Positions 39,499 through 46,765 of a stretch of DNA of 64,000 nt are shown one piece after another. The stretch's first letter is position 1. Every line of letters begins with the position of its first letter. The stretch comes from Cupriavidus laharis. GTDB lineage: Bacteria; Pseudomonadota; Gammaproteobacteria; Burkholderiales; Burkholderiaceae. Location of the stretch: assembly GCF_914271435.1 (NCBI RefSeq), contig NZ_CAJZAI010000004.1, positions 62,001-126,000 of the forward strand, read 5' to 3'. Made by a program: the position numbers and the translations under genes. The notes beneath the pieces are model-generated. The model worked only from the letters and a program-made list of their open reading frames with translations. It made no database searches and was not told the origin of the DNA.

Positions 39499-39711
39499 TT
39501 GCCCCAATCATCCGGGGCAGGTAGCAGGTGGTTCCTGGCAAGTTCCCTGCGACGGCAGTGCGGTCAAATTTTCTGAATAGACCGCTCAAAGGGTTGTGGA
39601 TGTTCATATTGGGGTTTCCCCTAAACTGCACCTGTGACGCCGCGATGTCACACGAAGAGATCGTGTCCCGCGCGGCGCCTGTCTGTCACTGAGAATCAAG
39701 GGGAATCTCTC

Positions 39712-39969
39712 ATGAACATCAAGCGTAGTTTGGCGGCAGCAACGGCCCTGGCAGCGCTTTCCGTCGTGTCGCTGCCTTCGTTCGCCGGCACTGGCAAGGT
39801 CGATCCGTATCTGGATGGTGCCAAGATCGGCAAGGTCGATGCGTTCACTGACGGCGCACGCGTCGGCAGGACGGATCCTTATACCGATGGTGCCCGCGTG
39901 AGCAAACCCGATCCGTTCACCGATGGTGCCCGCGTGAGCAAGCCGGACCCGTTCACCGACGGCGCCTGA
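39712..39969 (+). CDS. Secreted protein with 12-residue tandem repeats
   Basis: 85-residue protein with a signal peptide (MNIKRSLAAATALAALSVV, cleavage near SFA). The mature part is almost wholly five tandem repeats of 12 residues, with consensus K-P-D-P-F-T-D-G-A-R-V-S; the last is cut to nine. The DNA repeats have a 36-bp period and the last two are nearly identical. Acidic Asp at fixed spacing could bind cations, but this is speculation. The ATG at 39712 follows an AAGGGGAA site; a longer frame from 39634 was rejected. A strong terminator follows, so it is probably a single-gene unit. Confidence 0.75.
   Translation: MNIKRSLAAATALAALSVVSLPSFAGTGKVDPYLDGAKIGKVDAFTDGARVGRTDPYTDGARVSKPDPFTDGARVSKPDPFTDGA
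39793..39969 (+). repeat. 36-bp tandem repeat array inside the 39712 gene
   Basis: Five imperfect 36-bp units, the last partial, coding for the 12-residue repeat. Units three to five are the most alike. Confidence 0.8.
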
Positions 39970-40010
39970 CGCATACACGTTCGTGGCGCCTGGCGACGGC
40001 GCCTGATCCG

Positions 40011-40047
40011 CAACATGACCCGCCCACCGTGCGGGTCATGTTGTTTT
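40011..40047 (+). terminator. Rho-independent terminator after the repeat-protein gene
   Basis: CAACATGACCCGC / GCGGGTCATGTTG, a perfect 13-bp stem with a 7-nt loop and a following TTTT. It lies 41 bp past the stop. Confidence 0.88.
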
Positions 40048-40151
40048 GGGCAATTGTGTTTGACCTTTGCCGGCACGTGCGCCGCGGTGACTCTGCCAAT
40101 TGTGCGGCGCTATACTTTCGCCTCACACCGTATGAACATCAGGAGAGTGGT

Positions 40152-40559
40152 ATGCAGCAAAAGACCGTGCTGACGGCAGAAGACGTGAAGAAGATCATGG
40201 CCGCAGCAGAGGCCGAGGCAAAGACCCATCAATGGGCCGTCTCGATCGTGGTGGTGGACGATGGTGGCCACATGCTGGCCATGCAGCGCCTGGACGGTGC
40301 CGCGCCGATCTCTGCCTACATCGCCACGGAAAAGGCTCGTACGTCGGCGCTGGGCCGCCGTGAGTCAAAGATCTATGAAGACATGATCAACAACGGCCGC
40401 TATTCCTTCATGACCGCCCCGGCGCTGCAGGGCATGCTGGAAGGCGGGGTGCCCATCGTCTGCAACGAGCAGGTCGTGGGGGCGGTAGGTGTTTCGGGTG
40501 TCAAGTCGACGGAAGACGCCCAGATCGCTCGTGCCGGCATTGCCGCGCTGGGTCTCTGA
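40152..40559 (+). CDS. GlcG/HbpS-family heme-binding-like protein
   Basis: 135-residue protein of the GlcG/HbpS (DUF336) family. Typical segments are VVVDDGGHMLAMQRLDGA, with the family DDGG motif, the middle ATEKARTSALGR, and GGVPIV and VGAVGVSG near the C-terminus. HbpS in Streptomyces binds heme and senses redox; GlcG accompanies glycolate genes. Here it is not in a glycolate operon but lies 118 bp from hemP, so a heme link is possible. It starts at an ATG after an AGGAGAG ribosome-binding site. A longer frame from 40029 runs through the preceding terminator and was rejected. Confidence 0.85.
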   Translation: MQQKTVLTAEDVKKIMAAAEAEAKTHQWAVSIVVVDDGGHMLAMQRLDGAAPISAYIATEKARTSALGRRESKIYEDMINNGRYSFMTAPALQGMLEGGVPIVCNEQVVGAVGVSGVKSTEDAQIARAGIAALGL

Positions 40560-40677
40560 TCCTTTGCATGAAGGTCCCGCGGCTGCGGGGCCGGTATCAC
40601 CTCGGCGGGCTGTCCGGCCTGCCACCCCTTCGTCTCTATACGACCCTGCACCGTAGCGCAGGCGCCGTGCATCTCCT

Positions 40678-41001
40678 TCATTTCGTCAGGATCAGCTTGC
40701 CGTAGCGCGTGACGCGTAGCGTGTAGATTTCGCCGTTGTGGCGGATCGGCAGGGTCGTGGCGCCGCGCATGATGGTTTCCAGGGCCACGGGCTCGCCTGC
40801 GGGCGTGTTCGACAGGCTGTCACGCACCAGGGCTTCCAGCCGTGCAGGCAAGGCGGCAACCGCCGACTTCACCGATTCCAGGGCGGATGCCGCAGGGGTT
40901 TCGCGTCGGCCCTGTGGGGCAACTTCCACGCGTCGCAGCGACAGGCGGCGGCGAGTGACTTCACGCGGTTGCGACAGCGGCATGGAAAGAGTGCTCATCA
41001 T
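40678..41001 (-). CDS. hemP: Hemin uptake protein HemP
   Basis: 107-residue HemP-family protein. The family C-terminus is complete: LPIRHNGEIYTLRVTRYGKL, followed by ILTK. The N-terminal 60 residues are an extension not seen in minimal HemP proteins. HemP is required for, or promotes, heme uptake in Burkholderia and Bradyrhizobium relatives. It has its own promoter overlapped by a Fur-box-like site (41097-41115), so iron-limited expression is expected. It lies just downstream of the tonB-exbB-exbD operon, separated by that operon's terminator. An alternative ATG is one codon in. Confidence 0.9.
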   Translation of the reverse strand: MMSTLSMPLSQPREVTRRRLSLRRVEVAPQGRRETPAASALESVKSAVAALPARLEALVRDSLSNTPAGEPVALETIMRGATTLPIRHNGEIYTLRVTRYGKLILTK

Positions 41002-41089
41002 CTGGCTCCGTTCGGCAATGGGTTGGCGGCTCGCGCGGCGGGGAATGGGGCGTCTGGTCGGGGCGTCCGGTCGCGCTTGCGATGGAATG

Positions 41090-41118
41090 ATATTAAATGA
41101 GAATTGTTATCATTTCAA
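41090..41118 (-). promoter_or_regulatory. hemP promoter with overlapping Fur box
   Basis: On the minus strand, -35 TTGAAA (41118-41113), a 17-bp spacer and -10 TAATAT (41095-41090). The spacer and part of the -35 box are covered by a Fur-box-like sequence at 41097-41115, AATGATAACAATTCTCATT, close to the 19-bp GATAATGATAATCATTATC consensus. Confidence 0.82.
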
Positions 41119-41167
41119 TAGCGCTGTTCAATCGCTACACCTGTCGCCGAACGGCGTCGCCAAAGAC

Positions 41168-41194
41168 AAAGGGCACCCCGTCGGGATGCCCTTT
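41168..41194 (-). terminator. Terminator of the tonB-exbB-exbD operon
   Basis: On the minus strand AAAGGGCA and TGCCCTTT bracket an inner CCC/GGG pairing, followed by TGTCTTTG. It lies 27 bp past the exbD stop and upstream of the hemP promoter. Confidence 0.7.
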
Positions 41195-41220
41195 CCTGCT
41201 GTGACCAGTGATGCCTGGAG

Positions 41221-41634
<414 letters not shown>

Positions 41635-41658
41635 GATGACTTCCTTGATGCGGTGGTG

Positions 41659-42387
41659 TTACTGCCGTGCCGCGGCGAGGCGCACGGCGTTGTCGTCGGC
41701 GCGGGCGCTGGCCGGGCGAATGCGCGCGCCGGTCACGAAGTAGGCGTGCAAGTCATGGGCGAAGCGGTTCAGCTTGGAAATGATCGCCTTGTTGCCGCGG
41801 GTCAGCGCGTTGTAGCCCAGCACCGCGGGAATGGCCACTGCCAGGCCGAACGCCGTCATGATCAGCGCTTCACCGACCGGACCGGCGACCTTGTCAATGG
41901 TCGGCACGCCCGAGGCGCCAATGCCGATCAATGCATGATAGATGCCCCACACGGTGCCGAACAGGCCCACGAACGGCGCGGTCGAGCCCACGGAGGCCAG
42001 CACCGCCAGCCCCGACTGCATGCGCGCTACGGCTTCGTCGATGGCGCTCTTGAGCGAGCGGGTCAGCCAGTCGGAGATATCCATTACGTCATGCAGCTGC
42101 GGCTGGCTGGCGCGGTGGTGCTGGGCGGCTTCCTTGCCGGCGATGGCCAGCGTGCGGAACGGGTTGGCATCGCTTGCGCCCAGCGTTTCGAGCGCGTGGT
42201 CGAAGTCGTCGGAGTGCCAGAAGCGCTTTTCCGCGCCGTGCGCCATCTTCTTGAGGCGAACCAGATCCCACGCCTTCGTAAGGATCACGATCCACGACAA
42301 GAGCGACATGATCAGCAGAATGATGGCCGTCGCACGCATGACGAAATCGCCTTGCGACCAGAGGTGGGAAAGTCCGAGGTCCTGCAT
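41659..42387 (-). CDS. exbB: Biopolymer transport protein ExbB
   Basis: Channel subunit of the TonB energising complex. It is 242 residues with three membrane segments, at about 12-35, 130-155 and 175-195. The MotA/ExbB signature appears as LASVGSTAPFVGLFGTVWGI and a VGEALIMTAFGLAVAIPAV segment. tonB precedes it by 33 bp and exbD follows. Iron-dependent transcription from the upstream Fur-controlled promoter is expected. Confidence 0.96.
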   Translation of the reverse strand: MQDLGLSHLWSQGDFVMRATAIILLIMSLLSWIVILTKAWDLVRLKKMAHGAEKRFWHSDDFDHALETLGASDANPFRTLAIAGKEAAQHHRASQPQLHDVMDISDWLTRSLKSAIDEAVARMQSGLAVLASVGSTAPFVGLFGTVWGIYHALIGIGASGVPTIDKVAGPVGEALIMTAFGLAVAIPAVLGYNALTRGNKAIISKLNRFAHDLHAYFVTGARIRPASARADDNAVRLAAARQ

Positions 42388-42420
42388 GTTGGTTCCTGGT
42401 GAGTTCGTTGTAGGTTGAGA

Positions 42421-43074
42421 TCAGTTGAGTTCGAAGCCAATCGGCTGCTGCGCGGTCACGGCGATGGCGCGGCCATTATCCATGTACGGCTTGCAGCGCA
42501 TGCGCTGGACGGCGTCGACGGCAGCCTGGTCCAGTCGTGACGATCCGCTGGAAGATACCACCGACGTCTTGATCACCTTGCCGGTCTCGTCGGTCGTCAG
42601 GCGTACCACGGTCTTGCCGGTCTCGCCCATGCGGCGGGACTGGGCCGGATAGCTCGGTTGCGGCGGCGTGCACTGGATTTCGCCAATGCCGACAGCGCGC
42701 GGCGCCGCGGCAACGGGCGCAGGCTCGGGCGCGGGCGCCGGGGGAGCAGGCGGTGCCGGCGGTGCGGGCGGCGCTTCGATTGCAGTCGGCGACGGCGGCA
42801 GCGCGGCGACCGGCTGCGGAACCGGCTTGGGCTGCGGCGGCGTTGGCCGCGGCGTGGTGACCTTCACCTGCTTGGGCGGCGCTTCCGTCTTGGGTTTCGG
42901 GGGCTCCGGAGCGGGCGGTTTGGCGGGTTCGAGCGGAATGATGCGGGCGATGATTTCCGGGGCGATCACCGCCTCGGTCATCTTGCGGGCCAGCCCGCTC
43001 TGGATCAGGTAAAGCAGGCCGGCATGGAGCAGCAGGACGGCGAGCGTAATCTTGAAGAAGCGTTGATCGAACAT
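42421..43074 (-). CDS. tonB: Energy transducer TonB
   Basis: Transmits proton-motive energy from ExbBD to outer-membrane receptors. It is 217 residues from the ATG at 43074. One N-terminal membrane anchor (ITLAVLLLHAGLLYLI), a Pro/Lys/Glu/Ala-rich periplasm-spanning linker and the C-terminal domain with YPAQSRRMGETGKTVVRL are present. A TTG at 43086 in frame is less likely. No strong ribosome-binding site lies directly upstream, so translation may be coupled to the small ORF at 43111-43176, 36 nt before it. Confidence 0.95.
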   Translation of the reverse strand: MFDQRFFKITLAVLLLHAGLLYLIQSGLARKMTEAVIAPEIIARIIPLEPAKPPAPEPPKPKTEAPPKQVKVTTPRPTPPQPKPVPQPVAALPPSPTAIEAPPAPPAPPAPPAPAPEPAPVAAAPRAVGIGEIQCTPPQPSYPAQSRRMGETGKTVVRLTTDETGKVIKTSVVSSSGSSRLDQAAVDAVQRMRCKPYMDNGRAIAVTAQQPIGFELN

Positions 43075-43110
43075 GAGGGTGAACAACAGGATCTGCCGGC
43101 CGGCACAGAG

Positions 43111-43176
43111 TCACTTGCGATAGAACAGGATCAGCGAGATGCCACATCCGACCAGCAAGCTAACAAGCAATTCCAT
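43111..43176 (-). CDS. Putative 21-residue membrane peptide at the head of the tonB operon
   Basis: Too short for ORF predictors, but it has a good ribosome-binding site (GCAGGAG, about 9 nt before ATG) and lies between the Fur-controlled promoter (43241-43268) and tonB, on the same strand. The peptide begins MELLVSLLVG, continues CGISLILF and ends with the basic YRK, which fits a single membrane-spanning helix with a positive cytoplasmic end. It could be a leader peptide that couples translation to tonB, or a small protein acting with TonB-ExbB-ExbD. No homologue is recalled with certainty. Function is not known. Confidence 0.6.
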   Translation of the reverse strand: MELLVSLLVGCGISLILFYRK

Positions 43177-43488
43177 GATAAACGCTCCTGCAACAGGGTT
43201 TGCCGGGGAGCGCCACTCTCTGGCGGCGTGTCAGCTCGGAAGTATAAACGATAATGATTCTTATTTGTTGTGATTTGTGCGTCGCAACTGGAAATTTGTC
43301 CAAAGGGCAGTTATACCCCCAAATCCAGGCAGCGTTGCAAGTTGGTGGCCGGCGCCACAGTGACCGGCCTATTGCGGGGCCCGTCGAATGCGCCGCGAGC
43401 CGCAAAGCGCGCTAGCATAGGAAAAAGTCTACAAGCGTAGCGGTACGCCCGGTTGCGGCGTCGCCATCGGGTGCACGGGGACGAGGCC
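43177..43488. other. Intergenic region between the tonB operon and the AAA ATPase gene
   Basis: 312 bp without a gene. The left part holds the minus-strand promoter and Fur box of the tonB operon. The right part must contain the start signals for the plus-strand ATPase gene, but no clear promoter was found; TAGCAT at 43414-43419 is a weak -10 candidate. Confidence 0.6.
43241..43268 (-). promoter_or_regulatory. tonB-operon promoter with Fur box
   Basis: On the minus strand a -10 box TATACT (43246-43241) has a Fur-like site at 43250-43268 over its spacer; on the plus strand that site reads GATAATGATTCTTATTTGT, matching GATAATGAT plus part of the second half of the consensus. The -35 is weak. 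This places transcription start about 60 nt before the small ORF. Confidence 0.75.
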
Positions 43489-45789
43489 ATGGACTTCACA
43501 CGTTTTGCTGAAGAGGACCGCTCGAGGATACTGCGCCCCGGCCCGGGCATCTCGGCCAGCTCGGCGCTGGACTGGATGTGCGCCCAGTTTGCCCTGCGGG
43601 TCGTGTGTGCGCTGGGCCCCCGGTTCAACCTGCGCAGCAACATTAATGACGTGCTCACGGTCAGCGCCCAGGAGATGGTGTGGCCGTATGGCGTCGTGCT
43701 GCGCGTGCAGCGCTTCCTGTCCGCCCGTTGCGCCGACATGCCGGCATGGAAAGGGGCGGGGCGCCTGACGCCCGAGGAGTTCCTGGAACGCCACGGCCAG
43801 TGGAACAGCGCTTTCGACGAGAGCGCGCTGTTCTACTACCTCGACGAGTACGTCAAGCACCACGCCAAGGACATGTTCGCGGTGTTCGATGCCTCGGCCG
43901 CGGCCATCGCGTCGCGGCTTGACGGCGAGCGCGTGCTCCTGGTGCGCAACATCGACATGCTCAGCCATGTACTCGACTTGCCCGAGCACGAGCGCAAGCT
44001 GTTGCTGTTCGCTGCGCTGGCCAAATACAAGCGCGACCTGCGCGCCGTGATGGTGGACTGCAAGGTGGCGCACAGCCAGGAGGCGTTCCAGATATTGTCC
44101 GGATTGACCGGTGCCAGCCCGGCGGACGTGGCCGCCTCGCTGCGGCCCGGCTCCCGCCTGGAGACGCTGAACCTGATCGAGCAGCCGCTGCCCGAGAACA
44201 GCGTGACCGATCTGGGCGACCTGATGCGCCTGTCCGACCGCCTGCTGCATGTGCTGCTCGGCAACTACGCCAACGAGGCCGAGATGATGGCGGTGTTCAC
44301 GCGCCCGGCCGCGCCGCCAACGCTGACGGTCTCCGACTATCCGCATGTCGAAACCGACGCGCGCTATCTCTCCGCACTGCTTTCCAATGCCACCCGCCAG
44401 CATGCCGCGGGCGTGAACGTGCTGATCTACGGCCCGCCTGGCACCGGCAAGACCGAGTTCGCGCGGCTGCTGGCCCGCGAGGCCGGCTGCGAGCTGTATG
44501 AAGTCGACTGCCTGGACCGCGACGGCAACAGCTTGTCGGGCAAAGACCGCTACCGCTCGCTACAGGTCTCGCAAGCCTTCCTGCGAGGGCGGCCGCGCAC
44601 GGCGTTGCTGTTCGATGAAGTCGAGGACGTTTTCCCCGGCAGTTCGCGGGAGCTGATGAGCTTGTTCGCTCAGGAGGATGCGCGTGCTTCGGTCAACGGC
44701 AAGGCCTGGGTCAACCAGACGCTGGAGCAAAACCCGGTGCCGGTGATCTGGATCTCGAATTCGATTCGGCAGATCGACCCGGCCTACCTGCGCCGCTTCC
44801 AGTTCCACCTTGAGCTGAAGATTCCGCCGCCGCTGGTGCGCGAGAACATCATCCGCAAGCACCTGGGCGGACTGGACGTCAGTGATGCATTCATCACCGC
44901 ACTGGCAGGGCGCAAGACGCTTACGCCGGCGCAGGTGCAGTCCGCCGCGCGCTTCGTGCAGCTCGCGCGGCCCGATGTGGACGAGCCTGTCGAGGCCCTG
45001 ATCCTGCGCCAGCTTGAACACGCTGACCGCGCCATGGGGCTGCGGCCGGAGGCTGAAGCCAGACCGGTAGTGACGCACTACCGCCTGGACAACCTGCACC
45101 TGGAAACGCGCTACGAAGTCGCCAAGATCATCGAGGCGCTTCGCGTGCGCCAGCGCGGCACGCTGTGCTTCTATGGACCGCCCGGCACGGGCAAGACCGC
45201 GCTGGCCGAACACATTGCGGCGGCGCTGGATATGCCGCTGATGATCCGGCGAGCTTCCGACCTGATGAGCAAGTACGTGGGCGAAACCGAACAGCAGATT
45301 GCCGCCATGTTTGCGCGTGCCGAGGAAGACGGCGCCGTGCTGCTGCTCGATGAAGCCGACAGCTTCATGCAAAGCCGCCAGCAGGCGGTGCGTAACTACG
45401 AGGTCTCGGAGGTCAATGAGATGCTGCAAGGCATGGAGCGCTTCAACGGCATCTTTGTCTGCACCACCAACCTGTTCGACCGCATCGACGAAGCCGCCTT
45501 GCGCAGGTTCTCGTTCAAGATCCGCTTCCTGCCGATGAAGGCCGGGCAACGTGTCACGATGTTCGTCGATGAAGCCCTGGACGGTGACGAAACCCGGCTG
45601 ACGGATGCCATGCGGCACGAGCTGGATGCCATGGACTGCCTGACTCCCGGTGACTTTGCCACGGTCAAGCGCCAGTGCGTGCTACTCGGGGATTCGCTGA
45701 CGCCAGAAGAGTTCCTCGCGCAATTGCGGCACGAGCACGCGGTCAAGCCCGACGTGCGTGCGCACCGGCCGCTGGGCTTCCTGCGATAG
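43489..45789 (+). CDS. Tandem AAA-domain ATPase of unknown function
   Basis: Large cytoplasmic ATPase of 766 residues with two AAA modules. Walker A sequences are GPPGTGKTEF (315-324) and GPPGTGKTALAEH (563-575); Walker B sequences are LLFDEVEDVF and LLLDEADSF; likely arginine-finger regions are PAYLRRFQF and EAALRRFSF. The first 290 or so residues are helical-looking and show no recognised domain. The ATG at 43489 follows GGGACGAGG; an upstream frame from 43453 was rejected. Tandem AAA proteins are usually hexameric remodelling machines. Its neighbours (tonB divergent, murI converging with a 3-bp gap) do not reveal the target. Function is unassigned. Confidence 0.85.
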   Translation: MDFTRFAEEDRSRILRPGPGISASSALDWMCAQFALRVVCALGPRFNLRSNINDVLTVSAQEMVWPYGVVLRVQRFLSARCADMPAWKGAGRLTPEEFLERHGQWNSAFDESALFYYLDEYVKHHAKDMFAVFDASAAAIASRLDGERVLLVRNIDMLSHVLDLPEHERKLLLFAALAKYKRDLRAVMVDCKVAHSQEAFQILSGLTGASPADVAASLRPGSRLETLNLIEQPLPENSVTDLGDLMRLSDRLLHVLLGNYANEAEMMAVFTRPAAPPTLTVSDYPHVETDARYLSALLSNATRQHAAGVNVLIYGPPGTGKTEFARLLAREAGCELYEVDCLDRDGNSLSGKDRYRSLQVSQAFLRGRPRTALLFDEVEDVFPGSSRELMSLFAQEDARASVNGKAWVNQTLEQNPVPVIWISNSIRQIDPAYLRRFQFHLELKIPPPLVRENIIRKHLGGLDVSDAFITALAGRKTLTPAQVQSAARFVQLARPDVDEPVEALILRQLEHADRAMGLRPEAEARPVVTHYRLDNLHLETRYEVAKIIEALRVRQRGTLCFYGPPGTGKTALAEHIAAALDMPLMIRRASDLMSKYVGETEQQIAAMFARAEEDGAVLLLDEADSFMQSRQQAVRNYEVSEVNEMLQGMERFNGIFVCTTNLFDRIDEAALRRFSFKIRFLPMKAGQRVTMFVDEALDGDETRLTDAMRHELDAMDCLTPGDFATVKRQCVLLGDSLTPEEFLAQLRHEHAVKPDVRAHRPLGFLR

Positions 45790-45792
45790 GTG

Positions 45793-46638
45793 TCAGAAAG
45801 CGGGAGCCGGCTCGATCGCCACCGTTTCCGCCTGTGTTTCGATATGCAGCAATGCGGCTGCCATCTGTCGCAGATGGGCGGCATCCTTGGTCGAAGCGAA
45901 GCGGTCCTGCGGTACGGCGTCGGGCGCCGCGGCAAGGTCGTGTTCAGTCAGCCTGCGGGCCAGCTGGCGCGCAATGGCGCTGCCGGTATCGACCAGTGTC
46001 AGCTGGTCGCCGACCATGTCGCGGATGGTGTCGGAGAGGAATGGGTAGTGGGTGCAGCCGAGTACCAGCGTGTCGGCACCGGCTTCGAGCATCGGCGTCA
46101 GGTAGTTGTCCAGCCGCCCGCGTATGTCCGGGCCGTCGATGTCGCCTTGCTCGACCAGGGGCACCAGACCCAGCCCCGCTTCGCAGATGAATCGGCTTTC
46201 CCCGTCAAGCGATGCCAGCAGCCGGGCGAACTTCGCGCTCCTGAGCGTATTGGCCGTGGCCAGCACGCCCACCACCTTGCTGCGGCTGGCTGCTGCCGCG
46301 GGCTTGAGGCCGGGCTCTACGCCGATGATCGGCACGGTCAGCTTCTGGCGCAGCAGCTCCACGGCATGGCCGGTAGCGGTGTTGCAGGCGATGACGAGCG
46401 CCTTGCAGCCTTGCGCGAGCAACCACTCGCACGCTTGCAGCGTGCGTGCCTGCACGAAGGATTCCGGCTTCTCGCCATAGGGCGCGTACCTCGAGTCGGC
46501 CAGGTAGAGCAGTGACTCATGTGGCAGCAACGCGCGGATCTCGCGCAGCACGGACAGGCCGCCGAGGCCGGAATCGAAGACGCCGATGGGAGAAGGGTTC
46601 ACGTGGGGGATGAAGGGATTGTTTCGCCCCTCTCCCAT
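45793..46638 (-). CDS. murI: Glutamate racemase
   Basis: Makes D-glutamate for peptidoglycan. The frame is 281 residues. The start of homology is PIGVFDSGLGGLSVLREI; the two catalytic cysteines are in ACNTATGHA and GCTHYPFL. The listed ATG at 46638 lies in the loop of a GC-rich hairpin (46627-46652) and has no ribosome-binding site. A GTG at 46602, giving MNPSPIGVFDSG, is an alternative start. It converges on the AAA ATPase gene with 3 bp between stop codons. Confidence 0.94.
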   Translation of the reverse strand: MGEGRNNPFIPHVNPSPIGVFDSGLGGLSVLREIRALLPHESLLYLADSRYAPYGEKPESFVQARTLQACEWLLAQGCKALVIACNTATGHAVELLRQKLTVPIIGVEPGLKPAAAASRSKVVGVLATANTLRSAKFARLLASLDGESRFICEAGLGLVPLVEQGDIDGPDIRGRLDNYLTPMLEAGADTLVLGCTHYPFLSDTIRDMVGDQLTLVDTGSAIARQLARRLTEHDLAAAPDAVPQDRFASTKDAAHLRQMAAALLHIETQAETVAIEPAPAF

Positions 46639-46664
46639 TTATGGGAGAGGGGCGGGGGAGAGGG
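46627..46664 (-). repeat. GC-rich palindromic repeat, left copy (inverted)
   Basis: Read on the minus strand it is CCCTCTCCCCCG, then CCCCTCTCCCA-TAA-ATGGGAGAGGGG. It is the same element as 46710-46748 in the opposite orientation, with only the loop and one link base different. Its hairpin overlaps the murI start. Confidence 0.8.
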
Positions 46665-46709
46665 CGGGCGTCTCCATGGCGCGGGCGTCTTCAGTGCTGC
46701 TGACGCTTG

Positions 46710-46748
46710 CCCTCTCCCCCAACCCCTCTCCCGCACGCGGGAGAGGGG
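46710..46748 (+). repeat. GC-rich palindromic repeat, right copy
   Basis: 39 bp: CCCTCTCCCCCAA, then CCCCTCTCCCG-CAC-GCGGGAGAGGGG. The hairpin lies 17 bp past the fumarase stop and could end that transcript or protect its 3' end. It is a REP-like dispersed element of a kind common in Cupriavidus, Burkholderia and related genomes. Confidence 0.8.
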
Positions 46749-46765
46749 AGCAGCGGCTGTACGAA

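Noticed and set aside
46621..46750. CRISPR-like repeats between murI and fumA
   Set aside because: Only two copies, in opposite orientation and palindromic; no spacers or cas genes.
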